From: Lentimicrobiaceae bacterium
Lineage (GTDB): Bacteria; Bacteroidota; Bacteroidia; Bacteroidales; JALOCA01
Length of the DNA stretch: 63,370 nt
Reading direction: 5' to 3'
Assembly: GCA_023227965.1 (NCBI GenBank)
Contig: JALOCA010000017.1
Coordinates: 1 to 63,370, forward strand
Shown piece after piece: positions 22,820 through 31,586 of the stretch; position 1 is the first letter of the stretch; the number at the start of each line of letters is the position of its first letter. Made by a program: the position numbers and the translations under genes. The notes beneath the pieces are model-generated. The model searched no databases. It saw nothing but the letters and a program-made list of their open reading frames with translations, and had not been told where the DNA came from.

Positions 22820-24280
22820 GTGGAACAAACAGTAAGTAAAATTAATTATCACATTGAGGAACTCCTAAAACAGGAGAACTTGTCTGAAAGGACCAAAAAT
22901 GTGTGCCTCGATGAAGGAATCGAAACGTTATTTAAAATTATAGCGTTCTACTTTAAAAACGGGGATTTCAAAATCATCCGTAACTGCGGCGAAAAAACCA
23001 ACAAAGAACTTATTGGACTATCGCAAAAGTACATAGCTCTCTACACCCTCACCCCGGATATGCTGGGAAAGACTGACGAAGAAACTCCCTTTGATAAATT
23101 CAAGTTTTTCTGTTTCGACAGGTTTAACATTCCTTCCGATGTAATGGAATCTCTTAAAGTTGAATTTATTGACAGCCGGCTTCCTTTCTTCAAATTCATC
23201 AATATTCTTACAAATAATATTTTGAATGAAAGGGAATTATTTATATTCGAAAGTAATTCAGGCTTTTACAAAGGAAAGAAAAAGCAAACCCTACAACTAA
23301 TTGGATCACAGTATTCCATTACTCGTGAACGCGTTCGTCAAATATCACAGCGCATTCCGTTAATGCTCGAATCAAGTCTTTTGCGTCTTTTCGATCATAT
23401 AAAATTTATTAAAAATCATTTCTATTATAATCTTGAGGAAAAAGAAGACTATATCATCGTTTCTCCCCGTTTTTCCGATGCGATAAATCAGGTAGAAAAC
23501 CTTGAGTACACAACACGTTTTTATGGTTTTGTCTTTTCTTTAATTTACAAAGACTCACACAAACTGTATTTTAACTCCAAGCATTATAAAAACTGCTACC
23601 TGATAAAAAATGAGTTTGCTGCACTTTTCGATTTCAATAAATTTTATAAAGATATCGAAACCAGGATACACACACGTAATGCTGCCAATTATCTGCTAAA
23701 TATTGCCGATTTTATCCCCAACTTTTTAAAAACACAGGATGCAGATATTATTGCAAAGTTATTGCCCTTGTGCAAACGCATTGCTACTGATGAGTTTGGT
23801 TTGACTCTCGAAGAAAACAGTTCTGTAGTTGTTCCCCGAAATACTATGAAAAAACTTTCGGAATTCGTAATTGAAATTCTGGAAGATTTCAAACATCCTA
23901 TGCACCTTACTGAAATTCGTCAGGAACTTGACCGTCGTACCATAAAATCTCCTCCCAATATTGAATCTCTTCGGTCATCAATTTTGAGCATTGGAGATAT
24001 TGTTGCTATTGGTAAAACAAGTACTTATGCCCTTAAGGGCTGGGGATATGTTAAAACAGGTACCATAAAAAAACTTGTTTTTGAATACCTTAACCAATTC
24101 AACGAACCTAAACATATCAACGAAATCTCTGAATTTGTTAACCAATTCAGGGTTACCAATGATAAGAACATTCTCTCAAACCTCAAACTTGATAAAAACA
24201 ACATTTTCATTTTCTTTAAACAAGGATATGTAGGTATTTCCAATAAAAATTACAAACTCGAAAACACCAATCTTGTTTAA
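22820..24280 (+). CDS. Protein with alphaCTD-like, sigma-region-4-like and HARE-HTH-like domains
   Basis: A 486-residue cytoplasmic protein starting at GTG. Residues about 15-75 (LSERTKNVCLDEGIETLFKII...IIRNCGEKTNKELIGL) resemble the C-terminal domain of RNA polymerase alpha. Residues about 145-185 (YSITRERVRQISQRIP) match sigma-70 region 4.2. The last third has two HARE-HTH-like winged helices (LSEFVIEILEDFKHPMHLTEIRQELDRR and KKLVFEYLNQFNEPKHINEISEFVNQF). This is a mixture of transcription-machinery modules in one chain. A role in transcription control is inferred; I know of no characterised member. Confidence 0.75.
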   Translation: MEQTVSKINYHIEELLKQENLSERTKNVCLDEGIETLFKIIAFYFKNGDFKIIRNCGEKTNKELIGLSQKYIALYTLTPDMLGKTDEETPFDKFKFFCFDRFNIPSDVMESLKVEFIDSRLPFFKFINILTNNILNERELFIFESNSGFYKGKKKQTLQLIGSQYSITRERVRQISQRIPLMLESSLLRLFDHIKFIKNHFYYNLEEKEDYIIVSPRFSDAINQVENLEYTTRFYGFVFSLIYKDSHKLYFNSKHYKNCYLIKNEFAALFDFNKFYKDIETRIHTRNAANYLLNIADFIPNFLKTQDADIIAKLLPLCKRIATDEFGLTLEENSSVVVPRNTMKKLSEFVIEILEDFKHPMHLTEIRQELDRRTIKSPPNIESLRSSILSIGDIVAIGKTSTYALKGWGYVKTGTIKKLVFEYLNQFNEPKHINEISEFVNQFRVTNDKNILSNLKLDKNNIFIFFKQGYVGISNKNYKLENTNLV

Positions 24281-24326
24281 CCGGGTTTATTTTTGACAAA
24301 TGCAATATTACTCAAACCATACAGGT

Positions 24327-25619
24327 ATGGAAAAAAAATATTTTCTATACCTGTTTTTTTATTTTTTATTTTTTTCACCCTTACAAGTATTTAGCCAGGA
24401 CATTTCCGGCAAGCCTGATTTAAATGCACTTTCCCCTGACCATATTTTTTCCGAAAATATCAAAACTTTTATTCTTCAACCCGAAGGAACACAATTTGCA
24501 CTTCCCTTGATTACGCTAGGCTCCGACAACAAGTTAGAACTGAAATTTGATGAGTTAGGCATTGAAAACAAGCACTATAAATATAATTTTGTTTATTGCA
24601 ATGCCGAATGGGATGCCACAGAACTTCCTGTTTCCGACTATATAAGCGGTTTCGCCGAAGGTGATATCACCCAGGTTACCTTTTCGAGAAATACGTTAAT
24701 AGACTATTGCCATTATTCATTGCAATTTCCAGAACAGAGTACCCAATTTATTTTGCCGGGAAACTATTTGATTGTTGTGTATGCTGATGACACCAAAGAC
24801 AAACCAATAATCATTGCACATTTTTATGTCGTGGAATCACAACTTACCATTGATGCCAAAGTACAACGGGCAACGCTGCTCGAAAACAGTAATACACATC
24901 AGGAAATAAGTTTTTCATTACATACTTCCAACTATCTTATTTCAAACCCCTATCAGAACCTTAAAATTTATATTTATCAGAACCAGCGTTTTGACAACAG
25001 AATTTCTGGTATTCAACCCCAAATGGTAGTTGGCAACACCATTGATTATACTTTTAATGAAGATATCTCTTTTGAGGGTGGAAACGAATTCAGAAATTTT
25101 GATACAAAAGATTTCAGATACCAAAGCCCGGGAACTCGTAAAATTGAAAAAGATAGCCTTTACATAATTACTTTGGCATCCGACAAGAAAAAACCCTTTC
25201 AAGTATATGAATCGCAGAAAGATATTAATGGAAATTTTTTGATTAAAAGCAATGATGCTTACGATAATGACACCGAAGCAGATTATTGCATAGTTGTTTT
25301 TACTTTACCAGCAGATGTTCCATACTTATCAGGAAATGTATATATTTTCGGTGGATTAACACAATGGCAATAACAAGAAAATGCAAAAATGCAATATAAC
25401 GCAAAGGAAAAAGCCTACAAAGGAAATTTACTTCTCAAACAGGGTTATTATAATTACCAATATCTTTTTGTTGATACGGATGGAAAAGCAGGAACTGCTG
25501 CAATAGAAGGTAATCATTTTGAAACAGAAAATAATTATACAATTTTTGTATACTATAGAGAGCCAGGAAGTTATGCAGATAAGTTGATAGGATTTAAAAG
25601 TATTAACAATCTGTTTTAA
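24327..25619 (+). pseudogene. Type IX secretion plug protein (DUF5103), interrupted by in-frame stop
   Basis: Signal peptide MEKKYFLYLFFYFLFFSPLQVFSQ supports the ATG at 24327 over one nine codons earlier. The body matches the T9SS plug-protein family (HIFSENIKTFILQPEGTQFALPLI..., YNFVYCNAEWDATELPVSDYI, EGGNEFRNFDTKDFRYQ). The frame stops at a TAA (25371-25373) after FGGLTQWQ and continues in the same frame (QENAKMQYNAKEKAYKGNLLLKQGYYNYQYLF...SINNLF) to 25619. A single base change such as TTA to TAA would explain it. The normal product, about 430 residues, occludes the SprA outer-membrane translocon. Confidence 0.85.
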
Positions 25620-25812
25620 AAACGAAATAACAAAGTCCGCTAAAAAAACACTGTTTTAATGACATTTTTATCAATTTAACTTCTAATATTTTAACAATTT
25701 GGCACTTGAATAGAAATACCCATTACGATTGGTTTAAAAACAAACAGGGATACTGCAATGCAGCGAAAATTTATACCATCCCGGTTAGTAAAAACAGGTA
25801 CACCTGCTAACG

Positions 25813-25846
25813 AAAAACGCGACTCTTCATATAAATTGCGTTTTTT
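25813..25846. terminator. Probable bidirectional terminator
   Basis: AAAAACGC (25813-25820) and GCGTTTTT (25838-25845) are inverted repeats with A- and T-runs on either side, between the convergent plug-protein and rny genes. Confidence 0.6.
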
Positions 25847-25884
25847 GTTGAATAAATCCTGGGTAGATAATTTTCGATTGCCTG

Positions 25885-27429
25885 TTATTTGGCAAAATTG
25901 ATAGCTCTTGTTTCGCGGATTACGGTAATTTTTATCTGTCCCGGGTAAGTCATTTCACTCTGAATTTTTTTCGACAGATCAAAAGATAGCTGTGCTGCTT
26001 CGTTATCGTTGATTTTATCGGAAGCTACCATAACCCGCAATTCACGTCCTGCCTGGATGGCATACGTTTTAAGTACTCCGGGGTAAGATAAAGCAAGTTC
26101 TTCAAGGTGGTTTAATCGCTGAATATAAGCATCTACCACTTCCCTACGAGCTCCGGGACGTGCCCCTGAAATAGCATCACATGCCTGAACGATAGGAGCA
26201 TACAACGAAATCATTTCCACTTCATCGTGGTGCGCTCCGATTGCATTGGAAATTTCAATCTTTTCCTTAAATTTTTCAGCGATTTTCATCCCTAAAATAG
26301 CATGTGGCAATTCAGGTTCATTATCAGGAACTTTACCAATATCATGCAGCAATCCTGCTCGTTTGGCTTTTTTAGGGTTCAAGCCCAGTTCAGCTGCCAT
26401 AGTTGCGCAAAGATTAGCCACTTCTTTTGAATGCTGGAGTAGGTTTTGTCCATAGGAAGAACGGTATTTCATTTTTCCTATAAGACGTGTAAGTTCGTGA
26501 TGCAAACCATGAATACCCAAATCAATGGAAATCCGTGTTCCTGTATCAATAATTTCCTGTTCAATCTGTTTTTTTGTTTTGGCTACGACTTCTTCAATTC
26601 GTGCAGGATGGATACGACCATCTGTTACCAGTTTGTGCAACGACAAACGGGCAATTTCTCTTCGTACCGGATCGAAGCCGGAAATAATAATTGCGTCAGG
26701 AGAATCGTCAATGATAACTTCTATTCCGGTAAGAGCTTCTAAAGTACGGATGTTTCTGCCTTCTCTCCCGATAATTCGCCCTTTCATTTCATCATTTTCG
26801 ATATTGAAAACGGAAACAGTATTTTCAATAGCATTTTCGGTAGCTGTACGCTGAATAGTTTCTACAACAATTTTTTTAGCCTCCTGGTTGGCGGTAATTT
26901 TGGCTTCATCAATAATATCCTTAATAAGGGTTACCGCCTCTACTTTTGCATCATCTTTAAGACTATCTATAAGTTGTGCTTTAGCCTCAATAGCCGTGAG
27001 GCTAGCAATAGATTCGAGTTGTTCAATCTGTTTTTTGTGAAATTTGTCAAGCTCAGCCTGTTTTTTACTTATTACTTCGAGTTGTGTATTCAGATTGGCT
27101 TTAATGGTGTCTAATTCTTTTTGTTTGCGTTGAATTTCCTCCATTTTTTGCGAAATGGAGGCTTCTTTTTGTTTTATCCTGTTTTCAAATTTAAGCAGGT
27201 TGTTGTTTTTTTCGTTAATTATTTCTTCATGTTCACTTTTAAGCTGCAAAAAATTTTCTTTTGCCTGTAAAATTTTTTCCTTTTTAATTACCTCAGCTTT
27301 TTCTTCTGCATCACGTATAATGTGTGCGCTTTTTTGTTCTATAGCATTACGAATTAAATTATTAGTAACAAACCAGCTAATAATTGCTCCTGCTATTAAA
27401 GCGATAATAATAAAAATTATTTGTTCCAT
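25885..27429 (-). CDS. rny: Ribonuclease Y
   Basis: A 514-residue membrane-anchored endoribonuclease that starts mRNA decay. In order: an N-terminal membrane helix (IIFIIIALIAGAIISWFVT), a long coiled coil (about 30-200), a KH domain (MKGRIIGREGRNIRTLEALTGIEVIIDDSP), and an HD domain (AGLLHDIGKVPDNEPELPHA, with AIGAHHDEVEM) supplying the metal site. The length is as expected. It lies downstream of zapA and the 6S RNA on the same strand. Confidence 0.95.
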   Translation of the reverse strand: MEQIIFIIIALIAGAIISWFVTNNLIRNAIEQKSAHIIRDAEEKAEVIKKEKILQAKENFLQLKSEHEEIINEKNNNLLKFENRIKQKEASISQKMEEIQRKQKELDTIKANLNTQLEVISKKQAELDKFHKKQIEQLESIASLTAIEAKAQLIDSLKDDAKVEAVTLIKDIIDEAKITANQEAKKIVVETIQRTATENAIENTVSVFNIENDEMKGRIIGREGRNIRTLEALTGIEVIIDDSPDAIIISGFDPVRREIARLSLHKLVTDGRIHPARIEEVVAKTKKQIEQEIIDTGTRISIDLGIHGLHHELTRLIGKMKYRSSYGQNLLQHSKEVANLCATMAAELGLNPKKAKRAGLLHDIGKVPDNEPELPHAILGMKIAEKFKEKIEISNAIGAHHDEVEMISLYAPIVQACDAISGARPGARREVVDAYIQRLNHLEELALSYPGVLKTYAIQAGRELRVMVASDKINDNEAAQLSFDLSKKIQSEMTYPGQIKITVIRETRAINFAK

Positions 27430-27474
27430 AGGTTTATATATTTATGATTGAATAATGGAGGAAGGAGCCTTAAC

Positions 27475-27675
27475 AAAAAAAACCCGCATTAATTCAGGAG
27501 TTTTAGTAAACCCCAGTTAAACATGTATAGAGCTGCCAGATGTTTCGAACGTCCACTGTTCCCCTTTCGGTGAAACCCGAATAATCGGATTGAGGCCTGT
27601 CCTACCTATCAATGAGCTTAGCCCTAATGATTGTAGTGTTGAGTTTACAAACGTAGTTTGAATTAAATGCGGGTA
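27475..27675 (-). ncRNA. ssrS: 6S RNA
   Basis: The sequence between zapA and rny has no ORF but a strong closing stem: minus-strand CCCGCATTTAATTC (from 27673) pairs with GAATTAATGCGGG (27495-27483), followed by a run of eight Ts. The interior holds further pairings and a large unpaired middle, the general shape of 6S RNA, which binds RNA polymerase and imitates open promoter DNA. The zapA-adjacent position is the conserved location of ssrS in many bacteria. Identification rests on position and structure. Confidence 0.75.
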
Positions 27676-27708
27676 AATTTTAATGTATTTTCAAAGAACA
27701 CTAATCTT

Positions 27709-27999
27709 TTAAACAACGATATTTTCAGTGAGTATCCTGTCTATTTCCGTTAGTTTTGCTTCAAGATGATTTTCGTAAAATGTCAGTTGGCTTTCACCAT
27801 TCACGGCTTCAGTAGCAAAATGTAACGAAGCCATTGCAAGCAAATCCTGTTTATCTTTAAAAGCGTAATTAACAGCATACTCATTTATTATTTTGTCTAT
27901 CAGTTTAGTTGCTTTTCTTACCGTTTCTTCTTCTTCTCTTTTAACGGTTAACCGGTATTGCCGGTCAGCAATGGTAACTGATATACTTAGTTCATTCAT
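27709..27999 (-). CDS. zapA: Cell division protein ZapA
   Basis: A 96-residue protein with the ZapA fold: ELSISVTIADRQYRLTVKREEEETVRKATKLIDKIINEY, DKQDLLAMASLHFATEA, and a C-terminal coiled helix. It binds and bundles FtsZ at the division ring. It is followed by the 6S RNA and rny, and preceded by a small coiled-coil gene 22 bases away. Confidence 0.9.
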   Translation of the reverse strand: MNELSISVTIADRQYRLTVKREEEETVRKATKLIDKIINEYAVNYAFKDKQDLLAMASLHFATEAVNGESQLTFYENHLEAKLTEIDRILTENIVV

Positions 28000-28021
28000 A
28001 GGGTAAAATTCTCTTTTTATA

Positions 28022-28309
28022 TCATTTGTTTAAAAGTCCTATGCATTTATCAATTTCCCGCACGAGTTCATTAATCTTGTACTTTTCGGCTAAGTTCTCC
28101 TTGCCTTTATTTAAAGTTTTAACTAATTTTAATGTAAATAATTTCTCTTCTAATTCTCGTATTTTACTATTTTGTTCTTCAATAGTTTGTTTTAAATTGT
28201 CAATGGCTTGGTTCAATTCTTTCTTTTCAACCTGAAGACTTTGCAAACGTTCTGTTAACTCCCTGACTTTATATTCTATACCAGCAATTAACTTATTAAT
28301 ACTCTTCAT
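28022..28309 (-). CDS. Small coiled-coil protein upstream of zapA
   Basis: A 95-residue protein starting at the ATG at 28309 (MKSINKLIAGIEYKVREL); an upstream in-frame start lies between promoter and leader and is unlikely. Almost the whole length is a heptad coiled coil (ELTERLQSLQVEKKELNQAIDNLKQTIEEQNSKIRELEEKL), ending with a conserved-looking KINELVREIDKCIGLLNK. Position and shape suggest a ZapB-like or septum-linked partner, by analogy only. Confidence 0.75.
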   Translation of the reverse strand: MKSINKLIAGIEYKVRELTERLQSLQVEKKELNQAIDNLKQTIEEQNSKIRELEEKLFTLKLVKTLNKGKENLAEKYKINELVREIDKCIGLLNK

Positions 28310-28345
28310 AGTTATCAATAATGGAATAAACCCCCTATTGTATTG

Positions 28346-28375
28346 CAAAGATAGTTTTTTATCTTAAATAACAAA
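28346..28375 (-). promoter_or_regulatory. Promoter of the coiled-coil/zapA operon
   Basis: On the minus strand TTTG (28372-28375), an 18-base spacer and TATCTTTG (28346-28353) form a good Bacteroidota promoter with a leader of about 35 bases. It supports the 28309 start. Confidence 0.7.
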
Positions 28376-28491
28376 ATATTTTTTCCCGTCACAATGCTAT
28401 AAAGAAAAGTTAAGTTGCCCTTATCTGCCATAAAATCTATTTTAAATTTTGTCAGTTAAAAATTTGTATCTTAGTAATCCATTTTTTAGTC

Positions 28492-29778
28492 ATGCAATTT
28501 AACGAAGAATTTCTTCATTATCTGTGGAAATTCAGGCTTTTTACCTTTCCACTCAGCACCACTGCCGGCGAGTATATTACAGTAATTCACCCTGGAGAAC
28601 TAAATACCGATGCAGGTCCTGATTTTTTTAACGCAAGAATCACCATCGGCAACACTACCTGGGCTGGCAATATTGAAATTCACATGCAATCGTCAGATTG
28701 GCTGAAACATGGGCATCAACATGATAATGCTTATCAGAGCACCATACTTCATATTGTTTACAATGATGATATTAGTGTAAAAAATTCTTTTGGCAACTGT
28801 ATCCCTACTCTTGAAGTGAAGCACCGCATAGCACCTGCTCTTTTCGAAAATTACCAGGACTTAATGATGAGTCGCAGTGAAATAGCCTGTGGAAAACACA
28901 TAGCACAAACCAAAGCAATTGTGTTGACAAATTGGCTTGAAAAATTATCTGCTACCCGGCTTGAAAAAAAAGTTACGATCCTACAGCAATCGTTTGAGCA
29001 AAATAAAAACAACTGGGAGGAAACATTTTACCAGGCACTGGCAAAAAATTTCGGAATAGGTGTGAATACACTCCCTTTCGAGATGTTAGCAAAATCTCTT
29101 CCGGTTAAATGCCTTGCCAAACACAAAGATAATCTTTTCCAGATTGAAGCGATGCTATTTGGGCAAGCCGGTTTTTTTGAAAAAAATTATAATGATAACT
29201 ACCCAAAGCAATTGCAAAAAGAATACCGTTTTCTTTCCGAAAAATTTGCATTGCAGCCACTTGGGTTACATCTATGGCGTTTTTTACGGATACGTCCCGA
29301 TAATTTTCCCACTTTGCGAATAGCACAGTTTGCTGCACTGGTTCATCAGTCTTCCGCACTTTTTTCCAAAATTACCACGATAGAAAGTATCCATGAAATA
29401 ATTTCTTTATTTGATGTACATTGTTCCGACTATTGGAATACGCATTACATTTTTGATAAATGTGCTGCATACCGTACTAAATCGTTTGGGAAAAATGCTA
29501 TTATCCTTTTAATTATTAATACAGTAATTCCTTTTCTATTTTTGTATGGAAAAGCAACAGGTAACCAAAATCTGGCAGAAAAGGCTTTCCAGATGCTTGA
29601 ACAATTACCCCCCGAAAAGAATTCAATAACTAAAGAATTTGAAAACTTGGGAGTTAAAATTAATTCGGCATTACAAAGCCAAGCGTTACTCGAACTGAAG
29701 ATTTGCTTTTGCAAGCAGAAAAAATGTCTTGATTGCAATATTGGTAATTTTTTATTACAACGTGAGCAGGAATTATAA
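28492..29778 (+). CDS. DUF2851 family protein
   Basis: A 428-residue protein of a family restricted mainly to Bacteroidota. Conserved blocks: NEEFLHYLWKFRLF at the start, IHPGELNTDAGPDFFNARI, WAGNIEIHMQSSDWLKHGHQHDNAYQSTILHIVYNDD (a PD-(D/E)XK-like arrangement), and a C-terminal Cys cluster (CFCKQKKCLDCNIGNFLL) that may bind metal. The activity is not known. It is a single unit, divergent from the zapA operon. Confidence 0.85.
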   Translation: MQFNEEFLHYLWKFRLFTFPLSTTAGEYITVIHPGELNTDAGPDFFNARITIGNTTWAGNIEIHMQSSDWLKHGHQHDNAYQSTILHIVYNDDISVKNSFGNCIPTLEVKHRIAPALFENYQDLMMSRSEIACGKHIAQTKAIVLTNWLEKLSATRLEKKVTILQQSFEQNKNNWEETFYQALAKNFGIGVNTLPFEMLAKSLPVKCLAKHKDNLFQIEAMLFGQAGFFEKNYNDNYPKQLQKEYRFLSEKFALQPLGLHLWRFLRIRPDNFPTLRIAQFAALVHQSSALFSKITTIESIHEIISLFDVHCSDYWNTHYIFDKCAAYRTKSFGKNAIILLIINTVIPFLFLYGKATGNQNLAEKAFQMLEQLPPEKNSITKEFENLGVKINSALQSQALLELKICFCKQKKCLDCNIGNFLLQREQEL

Positions 29779-29827
29779 AAAATTATAAATTGCAGAGGCA
29801 AATTTTCAAATTAAAAACCCATATCCG

Positions 29828-30034
29828 TTGAAGATATTTTTCGGTTTGCATAGCATAAAATCGGCAATAATCATTCTGGTTACAATTACTCCGATTGGAA
29901 TTGCAGAATACTGTTTTATTGAGAATTCTTCTTTACAGCATACCGTCTACATTGCAGTAATCAGTCATTTTATTTCAATGAATTTGCCTAACACATTTCT
30001 TTTTAGGAACAATACAGTTAAATCCTTAATATAG
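29828..30034 (+). CDS. Doubtful small membrane ORF
   Basis: A 68-codon frame with a TTG start and one or two hydrophobic stretches (SAIIILVTITPIGIAEYCF, TVYIAVISHFISMNL). It lies between DUF2851 and the permease genes, where a PspC-type gene is often found in relatives, but the sequence does not look like PspC. It may be a chance frame or a remnant. Confidence 0.2.
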   Translation: MKIFFGLHSIKSAIIILVTITPIGIAEYCFIENSSLQHTVYIAVISHFISMNLPNTFLFRNNTVKSLI

Positions 30035-30040
30035 AATAAA

Positions 30041-31564
30041 ATGTTAAAAAATATATTTGCACTAAAGCCATTAAATCAACTAATGGAAGAAAGTCGGGAA
30101 AATGGTCATGGATTAAAACGGACACTCACTCGGCTTAATTTGATTACTCTTGGTATTGGAGCTATTATCGGTGCCGGAATTTTTGTAATTACCGGTCAGG
30201 CATCGGCACAGTATGCCGGACCCGCCATCGTTATTTCCTTTTTAATTTCAGGACTTGCGTGTGCTTTTGCCGGCTTGTGTTATGCTGAATTTGCATCTAT
30301 GATTCCCATTGCAGGTAGTGCCTATACTTATGGATATGCTACCTTGGGCGAGTTTTTTGCATGGATAATCGGCTGGGATTTAATTCTGGAATACTTATTT
30401 GCCGCTGCCACAGTTTCGGTAGGATGGTCGGGGTATATGGTAAGTTTTTTAAAGGATTTTAATATCATCATTCCGCCTGAATTTATGGCAGCTACAGGGG
30501 CAAAATTGTATAATATCCCTAATATGGGCTGGACAACATTATCCTCGTTGCCGAAAGAAACTTTATCAATATTAAATCTGGAGACTCTTCCACACGCAAC
30601 TGCAATTATAAACCTTCCTGCCATGTTTATCATCTTTTCCCTGGTATGTCTGTTGGTAATAGGCATTCGCGAATCTGCTAATTTTAATAATATTATGGTT
30701 ATTGTAAAAGTGTCGGTAATTATTTTATTTATTTGTCTTGGGATTGCTTTTGTAAAAGCCGGAAATTGGCATCCGTTTATTCCAAAGAATACCGGGACCT
30801 GGGGGCATTTTGGATGGAGCGGAATATTCAGGGGTGCAGGGGTTATCTTTTTCGCCTACATTGGGTTTGATGCCGTTTCTACTGCAGCACAGGAATCTAA
30901 AAATCCACAGAAAGATATGCCATGGGGCATTCTTGGCTCGTTATCGGTTTCAACAGTTTTATACATTTTAGTTGCTATTGTTTTAACCGGCGTGGTAAGT
31001 TATACACAATTAAATGTTGCCGACCCAGTAGCAGTGGGAGTAAATGCAATGGGAAATAGCATGTTTTGGCTTCGTCCGATTATTAAAATTGCCGCTATTG
31101 CCGGTTTGAGTTCGGTAATCCTGGTGATGCTGATGGGGCAGCCGAGGATTTTTTATTCCATGTCAAGAGACGGTTTGCTTCCGCCCGTTTTTTCTCATAT
31201 TCACCGTAAATTCAAAACGCCTTATGTAAGCACTATCATCACCGGGTCAGTAGCCATTGTACTTGCCGGTATTTTGCCTATCGGGATTTTAGGCGAACTG
31301 GTTTCCATCGGTACATTGCTTGCTTTTGTAATTGTCTGTGTGGGAATTATTTTCTTACGATACAAAAAACCGGACATACATCGTCCGTTCAAAACGCCAT
31401 TCGTTCCGGTAATACCTGCTTTGGGTGCGCTGATTTGTCTTTTACAGATGGTAGCCCTGCCCTTAGGCACTTGGATGCGTTTAATTATCTGGATGCTATT
31501 GGGCTTTATAATTTATTTTACTTATGGAAGGCATCATAGCAAATTAAATAATAACAATTTGTAA
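30041..31564 (+). CDS. APC family amino acid permease (1)
   Basis: A 507-residue transporter with 12-14 membrane helices. The first helix bears the APC substrate motif GIGAIIGAGIFVITG; helix 3 and loop regions read ACAFAGLCYAEFASMIPIAGSAYTY, and helix 6 FFAYIGFDAVSTAAQESKNPQKDMPWGI. This is the cationic-amino-acid-transporter branch. It probably imports amino acids across the inner membrane. The next gene is a second, related permease 22 bases away, so they form an operon. Confidence 0.9.
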   Translation: MLKNIFALKPLNQLMEESRENGHGLKRTLTRLNLITLGIGAIIGAGIFVITGQASAQYAGPAIVISFLISGLACAFAGLCYAEFASMIPIAGSAYTYGYATLGEFFAWIIGWDLILEYLFAAATVSVGWSGYMVSFLKDFNIIIPPEFMAATGAKLYNIPNMGWTTLSSLPKETLSILNLETLPHATAIINLPAMFIIFSLVCLLVIGIRESANFNNIMVIVKVSVIILFICLGIAFVKAGNWHPFIPKNTGTWGHFGWSGIFRGAGVIFFAYIGFDAVSTAAQESKNPQKDMPWGILGSLSVSTVLYILVAIVLTGVVSYTQLNVADPVAVGVNAMGNSMFWLRPIIKIAAIAGLSSVILVMLMGQPRIFYSMSRDGLLPPVFSHIHRKFKTPYVSTIITGSVAIVLAGILPIGILGELVSIGTLLAFVIVCVGIIFLRYKKPDIHRPFKTPFVPVIPALGALICLLQMVALPLGTWMRLIIWMLLGFIIYFTYGRHHSKLNNNNL

Positions 31565-31586
31565 TGACATTTTAGAACTATACACT

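Noticed and set aside
29828..30034. Possible PspC-domain protein
   Set aside because: The position fits relatives but the residues do not match PspC in any frame; kept only as a doubtful ORF.
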